Source of the DNA: an uncultured Collinsella sp.
GTDB taxonomy: Bacteria > Actinomycetota > Coriobacteriia > Coriobacteriales > Coriobacteriaceae
Reading direction: 5' to 3'
Assembly: GCA_900540875.1 (NCBI GenBank)
Contig: UQHT01000011.1
Location: forward strand, 4,404-68,403
Length of the DNA stretch: 64,000 bases
A model generated the notes under the pieces. It saw nothing but the letters and a program-made list of their open reading frames with translations. It was not told the DNA's origin and ran no database searches. The position numbers and the translations under genes are program-made. Shown here one piece after another: positions 21,438-29,563 of the stretch. Every line of letters starts with the position of its first letter. Within the stretch, counting starts at the first letter, position 1.

Positions 21438-22598
21438 ATGAGGATGGTCGAGTGGATTGTTCGTCGTGCGCAGGGCGACCGTGCGCGCGTGGGAACGTTG
21501 ACGGGCATAGTGTGTATTCTCGCCAATGTTGCGCTTTGCGCTGCGAAGGGTGCAATTGGCGTGCTGTCGGGATCGGTTTCGATTGTGGCGGACGCCATGA
21601 ACAACCTGTCCGATGCCAGCTCGAACATCGTGAGCGTGCTTGGCTTTAAGCTGGCGGGCAAGCCGGCCGACCCCGAGCATCCTTACGGACATGGCCGCTA
21701 CGAGTATCTCTCGGGTCTGGTCGTGGCGGCGCTCGTGCTGCTGATTGGCGTTGAGCTGGTGAAGTCCTCGGTTGAGCGCATCATCCACCCCGAACCTGTC
21801 GAGTTCTCGCTTGCCCTGGTGGCAGTCTTGGTGCTTTCGATGATTGTTAAGCTCTGGATGGCGGCCCTCAACCAAAAGCTCGGCGATCGCATTGAGTCCG
21901 AGACGCTGCATGCGACCGCTCGGGACTCAAAGAACGATGTCCTAGCTACGGGTGCTGTGCTGGCGTGCGCAATTGTTTCGCAGGTGACGCACATCAATCT
22001 TGACGCATGGGTCGGCCTTGCCGTTGGCGCCTATATTGGCTGGAGCGGCTTTGAGCTCATCCAGGATACGGTGAGCCCGCTTTTGGGCCAGGCACCCGAC
22101 CCCAAGTTGGTCAAGCACATTCGAGACAAGATCATGAGCTACCCCGGCGTTTTGGGTGTTCATGACCTAATGGTTCACGATTACGGTCCGGGCAGGAAGT
22201 TTGCAAGCGCGCACGCCGAGATGGCGGCCGAGGCAAGCCCGCTGGAAAGCCACGACACGCTCGATAACATCGAGCAGTCGTTTAGGAACGAAGACGGCAT
22301 GATCGTCACGCTCCATTACGACCCCATCGTGACCGACGACCCCAAAGTGGCGAGCATGCGCTTGCGCATCAACGCTATGGCTCAAGAGATTGATAGCCGC
22401 CTCTCGATCCACGACCTACGCTGTGTTCCGGGCCCCACGCATACCAACGTGATCTTTGACTGCGTACGTCCCTCGGATTTGGCGATGAGCGCCGAGGACC
22501 TGAAGCGCGCGCTGGCGAAACGGGTCGAATCGGAATATCCCAAGTCGGTCGCCAAGATCACGATCGACGAAGACTACGTAGGCCATACCCACGAGTAG
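21438..22598 (+). CDS. Cation diffusion facilitator family exporter
   Basis: This 386-residue protein has about six membrane segments in its first 210 residues and a soluble C-terminal domain. The metal site of the family is visible as DAMNNLSDASSN in helix 2 and HATARDSKND in helix 5. CDF proteins export Zn, Fe, Mn or similar divalent ions in exchange for protons. The C-terminal domain is longer than in E. coli FieF by roughly 80 residues and carries extra His residues. The metal cannot be assigned from sequence alone. No strong ribosome binding site precedes ATG 21438. Confidence 0.88.
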   Translation: MRMVEWIVRRAQGDRARVGTLTGIVCILANVALCAAKGAIGVLSGSVSIVADAMNNLSDASSNIVSVLGFKLAGKPADPEHPYGHGRYEYLSGLVVAALVLLIGVELVKSSVERIIHPEPVEFSLALVAVLVLSMIVKLWMAALNQKLGDRIESETLHATARDSKNDVLATGAVLACAIVSQVTHINLDAWVGLAVGAYIGWSGFELIQDTVSPLLGQAPDPKLVKHIRDKIMSYPGVLGVHDLMVHDYGPGRKFASAHAEMAAEASPLESHDTLDNIEQSFRNEDGMIVTLHYDPIVTDDPKVASMRLRINAMAQEIDSRLSIHDLRCVPGPTHTNVIFDCVRPSDLAMSAEDLKRALAKRVESEYPKSVAKITIDEDYVGHTHE

Positions 22599-22637
22599 GG
22601 CTGTGCCAGCAAAGCAAGTTATACAGAAGGGGAGAGC

Positions 22638-23264
22638 ATGAAGCGTCTATATCTACTCCGCCACGGTCAGACAGAATTCAACGTTAAAAAGCTCGTCCAG
22701 GGCCGCTGCGATTCTCCGTTGACCGATCTGGGCCGCAAGCAAGCGGGAATGGCAGCCGCATGGCTCAAAGCCCACGGCGTCGTCCCCGACAAAGTGGTCT
22801 CTTCGCCCTTAGACCGAGCCATGGACACGGCTCAGCTCGTCGCAACCGAGCTCCTCGGCCCGGACACAGCAGTCGAGCCCTGCGAAGGCATCATCGAGCG
22901 CAGCTACGGCACCTTCGAAGAAGGCCCCCACGACGCCCTACCCACCGACGTCTGGGACCCCGGCGAGGACCTGATCCCATTTGGCGGAGAAGGAAGCCAT
23001 GCCCTGCAGGAGCGCATGGTGGGCACCCTCACCAATCTCATGGGCGCCGAGGGCATCGAAACCCTCCTAGCAGTAAGCCACGGCAGCGCCAGCCGCCAAT
23101 TCATCAAGGCTGCAGCCCCAGAGGGCTTCGAGCTCCCAACAAAACTCCCCAACTGCGCCATTATGATTTTCGATTTTGATGAGGCGGAGCCACAAGTAGA
23201 GGGCGAGCCAATGCAATGCAAGTTCACCCTCCAGAAAATAGTGGACCCCCAACAAAGTCATTAG
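22638..23264 (+). CDS. Histidine phosphatase family protein
   Basis: This 208-residue protein has the phosphatase RHG motif in LLRHGQTEFN and the second catalytic His in AVSHGSASRQF. It belongs to the broad phosphoglycerate mutase-like superfamily, whose members include cobalamin phosphatases, fructose-2,6-bisphosphatases and broad acid phosphatases. The sequence does not decide among these. AAGGGGAG precedes the ATG. The codons near its 3' end are AT-richer than its neighbours. Confidence 0.85.
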   Translation: MKRLYLLRHGQTEFNVKKLVQGRCDSPLTDLGRKQAGMAAAWLKAHGVVPDKVVSSPLDRAMDTAQLVATELLGPDTAVEPCEGIIERSYGTFEEGPHDALPTDVWDPGEDLIPFGGEGSHALQERMVGTLTNLMGAEGIETLLAVSHGSASRQFIKAAAPEGFELPTKLPNCAIMIFDFDEAEPQVEGEPMQCKFTLQKIVDPQQSH

Positions 23265-23302
23265 CCTGAGCGAGCAGAGTTAAGCAGACATCAACGTGTC
23301 GT

Positions 23303-23453
23303 CTCCCGAGCACGGCGGAGGGCCGGAGAAATATATTAAGGTCATCGCGAGTTCCGCACGCAAAGGAGAGCACTTAATGTGCTCTCCGTCTTGCGCAGGA
23401 CTGTAGAGCAGGGACCTTAATATATTTCTCCGGCCCTCCGCCGTGCTCGGGAG
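23303..23453. repeat. 151-bp element with 41-bp perfect inverted arms
   Basis: The arms are 23303-23343 and 23413-23453 and are exactly complementary over 41 bases. The 69-base centre itself contains a perfect 9-bp hairpin (GGAGAGCAC, loop TTAAT, at 23365-23387). There is no T-tract at the end and no open reading frame. It could be a MITE-like insertion, a structured RNA or a long transcription-blocking hairpin. I see no target-site duplication at its edges. Confidence 0.8.
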
Positions 23454-23504
23454 CCATCCACGCACTTTACCTGCGTAAACAATGTGAGTGAAATATGAAT
23501 CTCG

Positions 23505-23531
23505 ATGGATACGCCCGCAGCCGTGTATACT
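23505..23531 (+). promoter_or_regulatory. Promoter-like motif of the rplC operon, shared with rplB
   Basis: The 26-base block ending CCGTGTATAC (then T) matches 23 of 26 positions of a block before rplB at 25370-25395. TATACT (23526-23531) would serve as a -10 element. There is no good TTGACA at the expected distance, so the conserved upstream part may be an extended element or a regulator site. Confidence 0.55.
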
Positions 23532-23642
23532 AAACAGCTGTGTGAAACCAGGGGAGTATTCTGGCTGGACAAAATGCCTGCTTAATAGGGTTGTCAGGTA
23601 GTCCGGGCGCAATACAAGACTGGGGAGCACGTCGTGTAAGTA

Positions 23643-23694
23643 GTGGTCCTCTAGGGGCGTACGCTCGGTGGTGTACGCATTGTCCCAAGACCAC
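23643..23694 (+). promoter_or_regulatory. Structured leader before rplC
   Basis: Nested complementary segments GTGGTC/GACCAC, GGG/CCC and GCGTAC/GTACGC predict one long imperfect stem-loop, ending 20 bases before the rplC start. The leader is about 180 bases long from the candidate -10. It could be an autoregulatory site like the L4-binding leader of the E. coli S10 operon, but the sequence shows only the fold. Confidence 0.4.
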
Positions 23695-23714
23695 GCGAGA
23701 GTTGGGATCATATC

Positions 23715-24335
23715 TTGATCAGCATGATTCTCGGCCGCAAGATTGGCATGACCCAGGTTTGGGACGAGGACGATAACGTCGTTCCCGTCACGGTCATCCA
23801 GGCTGGCCCCTGCGCTGTCTCGCAGGTTAAAACTCAGGCAACCGACGGCTATGACGCCGTCCAGATCGGTTTCGGCGACATCAAGGCCAAGAACGTGAAC
23901 AAGCCCATGGCTGGTCACTTCGCCAAGGCTGGCGTCGAGCCTGTCCGCTTCCTTCGTGAGGTCCGCGTCGAGAACGGCGAGGAGCACAAGGTCGGCGAGG
24001 TCGTCACCGTCGCTGATTTCGCTGATGTCGAGAAGGTCGACGTCATCGGTACCTCCAAGGGTAAGGGCTTCCAGGGTCGCATCAAGCGCTGGGGTCAGCG
24101 CCGCGGTCCTATGACGCATGGTTCTCACTTCCAGCGTCACCCCGGTTCTATCGGTCAGTGCGCCTATCCTGCGCGCGTCCTCAAGGGCGTCAAGATGGCC
24201 GGTCACATGGGTAACGAGCGCGTTACCGTCAAGAACCTTTCCGTTGTCCGCATCGATGCCGAGCAGAACCTCATCTTGGTCAAGGGCGCTGTCCCGGGTG
24301 CCAAGAATGGTCTCGTCGCCATCCGTATGGCCTAA
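23715..24335 (+). CDS. rplC: 50S ribosomal protein L3
   Basis: This 206-residue early-assembly protein reaches toward the peptidyl-transferase centre. The hallmark ILGRKIGMTQVWDEDD is at the N-terminus and GHMGNERVTVKN is near residue 165. The start may be TTG 23715 or ATG 23724; TTG is kept because two other ribosomal genes here also use TTG. It opens the block that normally follows rpsJ directly. Confidence 0.95.
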   Translation: MISMILGRKIGMTQVWDEDDNVVPVTVIQAGPCAVSQVKTQATDGYDAVQIGFGDIKAKNVNKPMAGHFAKAGVEPVRFLREVRVENGEEHKVGEVVTVADFADVEKVDVIGTSKGKGFQGRIKRWGQRRGPMTHGSHFQRHPGSIGQCAYPARVLKGVKMAGHMGNERVTVKNLSVVRIDAEQNLILVKGAVPGAKNGLVAIRMA

Positions 24336-24381
24336 GGGCCCAGCCCATTTAGCCCAGCGTCATACCAAGGAGAACACTTAA

Positions 24382-25008
24382 ATGGCAAAGTTTGAAGTAA
24401 AGAACAGCGAGGGCAAGAAGGTCGCCGAGGCCGAGCTCGCCGCTGAGGTGTACGGCATCGAGCCGAACATCCACGTTATGCACCACATCGTCAAGTGCCA
24501 GATGGCCTCTTGGCGTCAGGGCACCCAGTCCGCTAAGGGCCGCTCTGAGGTTTCCGGTGGCGGCAAGAAGCCTTGGCGTCAGAAGGGCACCGGCCGTGCC
24601 CGCCAGGGTTCCATCCGTGCTGCCCAGTGGCGTCACGGTGGCGTTGTCTTCGCCCCCAAGCCCCGTTCCTACGCTAAGCGTATGAACAACAAGGAGGTCA
24701 AGCTGGCTATGCGCTCCGCGCTGTCCGCCAAGCTGGCCGATGGCGAGCTCGTGCTCGTCGACGACTACGGCTTCGAGAAGCCTTCCACCAAGGCTGCCGT
24801 TGCCATGCTCAAGGCTCTTGGCCTTGAGGGCAAGCGTCTGACCATCATCGTTCGCGATGAGGACGTCAACGCCTACCTGTCGTTCCGCAATATTCCCAAG
24901 ACGTTCATCATCACCGCTGACGAGGCCAACACCTACGATCTCGTCAACAACAACGCTGTGCTGATGCCCGCCGACATCGCCGCTCACTTCGGGGAGGTGC
25001 TTGCATAA
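24382..25008 (+). CDS. rplD: 50S ribosomal protein L4
   Basis: This 208-residue protein has the exit-tunnel loop region GGKKPWRQKGTGRARQGS and a C-terminal globular domain ending AHFGEVLA. In E. coli, L4 also represses its own operon. AAGGAGAAC precedes the ATG, and the stop codon TAA directly abuts the ATG of rplW. Confidence 0.96.
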   Translation: MAKFEVKNSEGKKVAEAELAAEVYGIEPNIHVMHHIVKCQMASWRQGTQSAKGRSEVSGGGKKPWRQKGTGRARQGSIRAAQWRHGGVVFAPKPRSYAKRMNNKEVKLAMRSALSAKLADGELVLVDDYGFEKPSTKAAVAMLKALGLEGKRLTIIVRDEDVNAYLSFRNIPKTFIITADEANTYDLVNNNAVLMPADIAAHFGEVLA

Positions 25009-25296
25009 ATGACCGCCCACGAGATCATCATCCGTCCGATCGTGTCCGAGCGTTCCTTCTCCGGCATGGAGCAGAACAAGTACACGTTCGAGGTCGCCAA
25101 GGATGCTAACAAGTATCAGATCAAGGACGCTGTCGAGGAGATCTTCAGCGTCAAGGTCGTTCGCGTGAACACCTTGACGGTCAAGCCCAAGACCAAGCGC
25201 GTGCGCTATGTCGCCGGCAAGACCCGTTCTTGGAAGAAGGCCATCGTCACGCTGGCCGAGGGCGACACCATCGAGGTCTTTGGCAACCAGGCCTAA
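25009..25296 (+). CDS. rplW: 50S ribosomal protein L23
   Basis: This 95-residue protein lies at the tunnel exit and is a docking site for trigger factor and SRP. The family segment EIIIRPIVSERS and the KTKRVRYVAGKT region are visible. It starts immediately after rplD. It is followed by an unusual 179-base gap before rplB that carries a hairpin (25315-25350) and a second promoter-like block. Confidence 0.95.
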   Translation: MTAHEIIIRPIVSERSFSGMEQNKYTFEVAKDANKYQIKDAVEEIFSVKVVRVNTLTVKPKTKRVRYVAGKTRSWKKAIVTLAEGDTIEVFGNQA

Positions 25297-25314
25297 GACT
25301 CGCTGCTGTTGAGT

Positions 25315-25350
25315 GAGCTCATGCCTCCCAAATAGGGGAGGCGAGAGCTC
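25315..25350 (+). promoter_or_regulatory. Hairpin in the rplW-rplB gap
   Basis: GAGCTC/GAGCTC and GCCTCCC/GGGGAGGC form a nested stem-loop with loop AAATA. There is no T-tract, so this is not a classic terminator. A leader or processing structure is possible. Confidence 0.4.
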
Positions 25351-25369
25351 AAGGTTTCGGGCGTATAAA

Positions 25370-25396
25370 ATGGACACGCCCGGAACCGTGTATACG
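25370..25396 (+). promoter_or_regulatory. Promoter-like motif before rplB
   Basis: This block matches the 23505-23530 block before rplC at 23 of 26 positions, including CCGTGTATAC. It lies about 80 bases before the rplB start in a gap that most bacteria lack, so rplB onward may have its own promoter. Confidence 0.5.
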
Positions 25397-25475
25397 TCCG
25401 GTGTCATCGCACCCGAGGCAGAACCTCGAATCCCTGTCTGCGATGGCTAACGGATTCCTATTGAAAGGGATTGTA

Positions 25476-26306
25476 ATGGCTGTAAAGCACCTTAAGCCGA
25501 CCTCCGCTGGTAGGCGTTGGCAGACGATCTCCGATTTCTCCGAGATCACCTGCACCAAGCCCGAGAAGTCTCTTCTCGAGCCCCTGCCCAAGAAGGCCGG
25601 TCGTAACAACAACGGCCGCATCACCACCCGCCACCAGGGCGGCGGCGTGAAGCGTCGTTACCGCGTGATCGACTTCAAGCGCAACAAGGACGGCGTGCCC
25701 GCCAAGGTTGCCACGATCGAGTACGATCCGAACCGTTCCGCTCGCATCGCTCTGCTGCACTACGCTGACGGTGAGAAGCGCTACATCCTGGCCCCCAAGG
25801 GCCTCGAGGTCGGTCAGACCATCATGTCCGGTTCTGACGCCGACATCAAGCCGGGCAACGCTCTGCCCCTCGCCGACATCCCCGTCGGTACGCTCATCCA
25901 CGCCGTCGAGTTCCAGCCGGGCAAGGGCGCTGCTATCGCCCGTTCCGCCGGTAATTCCTGCCAGCTGATGGGTAAGGAGGGCAAGTACGCTATCGTCCGT
26001 ATGCCTTCCTCCGAGATGCGCCGCATCCTCGTTACCTGCCGCGCCACCGTCGGTGAGGTCGGCAACGCCGATCACGCCAACATCGTCATCGGCAAGGCCG
26101 GCCGTAAGCGTCACATGAACGTGCGCCCGACCGTCCGCGGTACCGTCATGAACCCTGTCGACCACCCGCACGGCGGTGGCGAGGGCAAGAACCACACCTC
26201 TGGTCGTCCCTCTGTTACCCCCTGGGGTAAGCCGACGAAGGGCCTTCGTACGCGCAAGAAGAAGAAGGTCTCGAACCAGCACATCATTCGTCGCCGTAAG
26301 AAGTAA
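25476..26306 (+). CDS. rplB: 50S ribosomal protein L2
   Basis: This 276-residue protein is the usual length for L2, which is needed for subunit association and peptidyl transfer. The conserved NPVDHPHGGGEGK carries the His important for activity. ATG 25476 follows GAAAGGGATTG; an in-frame extension to 25401 runs into the promoter-like block and is rejected. Confidence 0.97.
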   Translation: MAVKHLKPTSAGRRWQTISDFSEITCTKPEKSLLEPLPKKAGRNNNGRITTRHQGGGVKRRYRVIDFKRNKDGVPAKVATIEYDPNRSARIALLHYADGEKRYILAPKGLEVGQTIMSGSDADIKPGNALPLADIPVGTLIHAVEFQPGKGAAIARSAGNSCQLMGKEGKYAIVRMPSSEMRRILVTCRATVGEVGNADHANIVIGKAGRKRHMNVRPTVRGTVMNPVDHPHGGGEGKNHTSGRPSVTPWGKPTKGLRTRKKKKVSNQHIIRRRKK

Positions 26307-26338
26307 TTTCGGATACCGAGTTTTAGGAGAAAGCACTT

Positions 26339-26599
26339 ATGAGCAGAAGTCTCAAAAAGGGCCCGTTCGTGGAGACTCGCCTTCTCTCGCGTATCACCGC
26401 GATGAACGAGGCTGGCAAGAAGGACGTCGTGAAGACCTGGTCCCGCGCGTCCACCATCTTCCCCGAGATGGTTGGTCACACCATCGCCGTCCACGACGGC
26501 CGCAAGCATGTGCCCGTGTATGTTACCGAGTCCATGGTTGGTCACAAGCTCGGCGAGTTCGCGCCGACTCGTACGTTCCGTGGCCACAAGGCCAAATAG
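26339..26599 (+). CDS. rpsS: 30S ribosomal protein S19
   Basis: This 86-residue protein binds the head of the small subunit next to S13. It begins SRSLKKGPFVE and contains the TWSRASTIFPEMVGHTIAVH block. Length is normal and TTAGGAG precedes the ATG. The order rplB-rpsS-rplV is conserved. Confidence 0.97.
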   Translation: MSRSLKKGPFVETRLLSRITAMNEAGKKDVVKTWSRASTIFPEMVGHTIAVHDGRKHVPVYVTESMVGHKLGEFAPTRTFRGHKAK

Positions 26600-26613
26600 G
26601 GGGTTAACCGTAA

Positions 26614-26985
26614 ATGGCAACTAAGTCTATTGAAACTGAGGCCACCGAGGTTCGCGCCGTCGCTAAGTACGTGCGTGTTTCCCCCAGCAAGGCCCGCCTG
26701 GTGGTCGATCTGATCCGCCGCAAGCCTGTCGCTCAGGCCTTCGACATCCTCCACTTCTGCGACCGCGCCGTCGCCGTGGATGTCGAGAAGGTTCTCCGTT
26801 CCGCCGTTGCGAACGCCGAGAACAACAACGGTCTGCGTGCCGACAACCTGGTTGTCGCCGCTGCCTATGTTGACGAGGGTCCGACGCTTAAGCGCATCCG
26901 TCCCCGCGCCAAGGGTTCCGCTTCTCGCATTCTGAAGCGTACTTCCCACATCACCGTCGTCGTTGCTCCTCGAAAGGAGGCGTAA
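26614..26985 (+). CDS. rplV: 50S ribosomal protein L22
   Basis: This 123-residue protein lines the exit tunnel. The globular part starts AVAKYVRVSPSKARLV. The long beta-hairpin that reaches the tunnel is in TLKRIRPRAKGSASRI. rpsC begins 6 bases after its stop. Confidence 0.96.
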   Translation: MATKSIETEATEVRAVAKYVRVSPSKARLVVDLIRRKPVAQAFDILHFCDRAVAVDVEKVLRSAVANAENNNGLRADNLVVAAAYVDEGPTLKRIRPRAKGSASRILKRTSHITVVVAPRKEA

Positions 26986-26991
26986 AGCTGT

Positions 26992-27702
26992 ATGGGTCAG
27001 AAAGTCTACCCCACCGGCTTCCGTCTTGGCATCACCGAGAACTGGCGCTCCCGCTGGTTCGCAGAGAAGGATTACGCTAAGACCCTCGGTAACGATCTCG
27101 AGATCCGCAAGTACCTCGAGAAGCGTCTTTCCCGCGCAGCTGTCTCCCGCGTCGAGATCGAGCGCGCTGGCGACAAGGTGAAGGTCATCATCCTCACCGC
27201 TCGCCCCGGCGTTGTCATCGGTAAGAAGGGTGCCGAGATCGATACCCTCCGCACCGAGCTCGAGAAGGTCGCTGGCGTCTCCAAGGGCCAGCTCTCCGTC
27301 GACGTTGTCGAGATCAAGCGCCCCGAGCTCGACGCCAACCTCGTTGCTCAGTCTATCGCCGAGCAGCTCGAGGGCCGCGTTGCCTTCCGTCGCGCTATGC
27401 GCAAGGCTGTCCAGTCTGCCCGCAAGGCCGGCGCTAAGGGCATCCGTATCCAGTGCTCCGGTCGTCTCGGCGGTGCCGAGATGGGCCGTCGTGAGTGGTA
27501 CCGCGAGGGTCGCGTGCCTCTGCACACCCTCCGTGCCAAGATCGACTACGGCACGGCTGTCGCCAGCACCACCATGGGCGCTTGCGGCGTGAAGGTCTGG
27601 ATCTACCTGGGCGAGAAGCTCCCGGGCCAGCCTGTTCCCAACCCTGCACTCGAGGGCTCTTCCCGTCCTCGTCGTCGTAACTCCGAGAGGAGGGGTCAGT
27701 AG
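26992..27702 (+). CDS. rpsC: 30S ribosomal protein S3
   Basis: This 236-residue protein forms part of the mRNA entry channel and helicase. The KH domain shows PGVVIGKKGAEI, and the C-terminal domain has GRLGGAEMGRREWYREGRV. An Arg-rich tail ends the protein. Its TAG overlaps the GTG start of rplP by one base (TAGTG). Confidence 0.97.
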   Translation: MGQKVYPTGFRLGITENWRSRWFAEKDYAKTLGNDLEIRKYLEKRLSRAAVSRVEIERAGDKVKVIILTARPGVVIGKKGAEIDTLRTELEKVAGVSKGQLSVDVVEIKRPELDANLVAQSIAEQLEGRVAFRRAMRKAVQSARKAGAKGIRIQCSGRLGGAEMGRREWYREGRVPLHTLRAKIDYGTAVASTTMGACGVKVWIYLGEKLPGQPVPNPALEGSSRPRRRNSERRGQ

Positions 27703-28205
27703 TGCTTGCCCCTAAGCGTATTCTTCACCGCAAGGTGCAGCGTGGCTCCATGAAGGGCCAGGCCAAGGGTAATACCGAGCTGCATTTCGGCGAGTTTGGT
27801 ATCCAGGCTCTCGAGGCCCATTGGATCACCAACCGTCAGATCGAGGCCGCTCGTATTGCCATGACCCGCTACATGAAGCGTGGCGGTCGTGTCTACATCA
27901 CGATCTTCCCCGATAAGCCCATCACCAAGAAGCCTGCCGAGACTCGCATGGGTTCTGGTAAGGGAAATCCCGAGGAGTGGGTGGCCGTCGTCAAGCCCGG
28001 CCGCATCATGTTCGAGGTCAAGGGCGTGCCCGAGGAGGTCGCTCGCGAGGCTCTGCGTCTTGCACAGCACAAGCTTCCCATCAAGACCAAGATTGTTGCT
28101 GCCAAGAACGCTGAGCAGCGCATCGAGAAGGAGATGGCTGAGGAGGCCGCTCTCGAGGCCAAGTGGGCTGCTGAGGACGCCGCCGCCGCCAAGGAGGAGA
28201 ACTAA
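27702..28205 (+). CDS. rplP: 50S ribosomal protein L16 with C-terminal extension
   Basis: This 167-residue protein starts at GTG 27702. The family core (KRILHRKVQRG, GRVYITIFPDKP, MGSGKGNPEEWVAVV) occupies about 137 residues, the normal length for L16. The last 30 residues are an extra Ala/Glu-rich, probably helical tail (MAEEAALEAKWAAED). L16 helps position tRNA at the A site. The stop overlaps the rpmC ATG by one base. Confidence 0.95.
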   Translation: MLAPKRILHRKVQRGSMKGQAKGNTELHFGEFGIQALEAHWITNRQIEAARIAMTRYMKRGGRVYITIFPDKPITKKPAETRMGSGKGNPEEWVAVVKPGRIMFEVKGVPEEVAREALRLAQHKLPIKTKIVAAKNAEQRIEKEMAEEAALEAKWAAEDAAAAKEEN

Positions 28206-28420
28206 TGAAGCCCGCAGAGATTCGTGAGCTCTCGGACGCTCAGCTCGTTGAGAAGCTGAAGGAAATGCGCGCCGAGCTCTTTAACCTTCGTTTCCAGATG
28301 GCCACCAGCCAGCTGGACAACACCGCTCGCGTCAACACCGTGAAGAAGGACATCGCTCGCGTCCTCACGGAGCAGCGCGCCCGCGAGATCGCAGCGGAGA
28401 AGTCCGCTGTCGCCGAGTAG
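28205..28420 (+). CDS. rpmC: 50S ribosomal protein L29
   Basis: This 71-residue helical-hairpin protein contains the family segment ELFNLRFQMATSQLDN. It sits at the tunnel exit near L23. It is coupled to rplP by a one-base overlap, and rpsQ follows after 16 bases with AAGGAG. Confidence 0.94.
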   Translation: MKPAEIRELSDAQLVEKLKEMRAELFNLRFQMATSQLDNTARVNTVKKDIARVLTEQRAREIAAEKSAVAE

Positions 28421-28436
28421 GACCTAAGGAGAGAAC

Positions 28437-28697
28437 ATGACTGATTCGCGTAACTCGCGTAAGGTCCGTACGGGTGTCGTTACCTCCGTCTCCGGTGCCA
28501 AGACCATTGTTGTCACCATCACCGAGCGCAAGCGTCACCCCAAGTACGGCAAGATGATGACCAGCTCCAAGAAGCTGCACGCTCACGACGAGGAGTGCAC
28601 GGCTGGCGTGGGCGACACCGTCCGCGTTATGGAGACCCGTCCTATGTCCAAGATGAAGCGTTGGCGCCTCATCGAGGTCGTCGAGCGCGCTAAATAA
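28437..28697 (+). CDS. rpsQ: 30S ribosomal protein S17
   Basis: This 86-residue OB-fold protein is needed for early 30S assembly. It contains GVVTSVSGAKTIVVTITER and the ETRPMSKMKRWRL segment near the C-terminus. A 118-base gap to rplN follows, with a 6-bp hairpin at 28737-28755 and the -10-like CCGTATAC at 28762-28769. Confidence 0.95.
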   Translation: MTDSRNSRKVRTGVVTSVSGAKTIVVTITERKRHPKYGKMMTSSKKLHAHDEECTAGVGDTVRVMETRPMSKMKRWRLIEVVERAK

Positions 28698-28815
28698 GCA
28701 GTCGCTCTTACGACTTGTACGTTTCCGAAGATGTGCGTATGCCTGGCTTGCATACCACGGGCCGTATACAGGCTGCGCACCTCTCTTCGGTTCTTAGTTC
28801 GGAGGAACATCTACC

Positions 28816-29184
28816 ATGATTCAGATGCAAACCATGCTGAACGTCGCCGACAACTCCGGCGCTCGCAAGATTCGCTGCATCAAGGTGCTTGGCGGTTCCA
28901 AGCGTCGTTATGCAGGCATCGGCGATGTGTTCATCGGTGCTGTCCAGGAGGCTACCCCTGGCGCCAACGTCAAGAAGAAGGACGTTGTCCGTTGCGTCGT
29001 CGTTCGCACCGTTAAGGAGATCCGCCGCAAGGATGGCTCCTACATTCGCTTTGATGAGAACGCCTGTGTTGTCATCAACAACGATGGTTCGCCCGTCGGC
29101 ACCCGTATCTTCGGGCCCGTCGCTCGCGAGCTTCGTGACAAGAAGTACATGAAGATCGTCTCGCTCGCTCCCGAGACCCTGTAG
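28816..29184 (+). CDS. rplN: 50S ribosomal protein L14
   Basis: This 122-residue protein is the usual length for L14, which bridges the two subunits. It starts MIQMQTMLNVADNSGA and has the conserved FDENACVVINNDGSPVGTRI. CGGAGGAAC precedes the ATG. In most bacteria it opens the spc operon. Confidence 0.97.
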   Translation: MIQMQTMLNVADNSGARKIRCIKVLGGSKRRYAGIGDVFIGAVQEATPGANVKKKDVVRCVVVRTVKEIRRKDGSYIRFDENACVVINNDGSPVGTRIFGPVARELRDKKYMKIVSLAPETL

Positions 29185-29197
29185 TTAGGGGAGATAT

Positions 29198-29503
29198 ATG
29201 TATATCAAGAAGGGCGATAAGGTCCAGGTTCTCTCTGGTAAGGATCGCGGCAAGCAGGGCGTTGTCCTGCGTGCTCTCCCCGCCGAGAACAAGGTCGTTG
29301 TCGAGGGCGTTTCGGTCGTCAAGAAGGCCGTCAAGCCCAACGCTGCCAACCAGCAGGGCGGCATCGTTTCGCAGGAGGCTCCCATCGACGCCTCCAACGT
29401 CAATCTCGTCTGCCCCGAGTGCGGTAAGGTTACCCGCGTCGGTCACGAGAAGGACGGCAAGAACAAGCTGCGCGTCTGCAAGAAGTGCGGCCACAAGTTC
29501 TAA
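29198..29503 (+). CDS. rplX: 50S ribosomal protein L24
   Basis: This 101-residue assembly initiator has the KOW motif in KKGDKVQVLSGKDRGKQG. A four-Cys zinc-ribbon-like pair is present (CPECGKVTRVG and CKKCGHKF). rplE should follow in a normal spc operon; here a terminator and scrambled DNA follow instead. Confidence 0.96.
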   Translation: MYIKKGDKVQVLSGKDRGKQGVVLRALPAENKVVVEGVSVVKKAVKPNAANQQGGIVSQEAPIDASNVNLVCPECGKVTRVGHEKDGKNKLRVCKKCGHKF

Positions 29504-29529
29504 GCTGCCCGCAACATCAAGTTGCTAGC

Positions 29530-29563
29530 AAAGGCCCGGATGCCACGGCACCCGGGCCTTTTT
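29530..29563 (+). terminator. Terminator after rplX
   Basis: A perfect 10-bp stem AAAGGCCCGG / CCGGGCCTTT is followed by TTC. It ends the ribosomal transcript before the rest of the usual spc genes. Confidence 0.85.
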
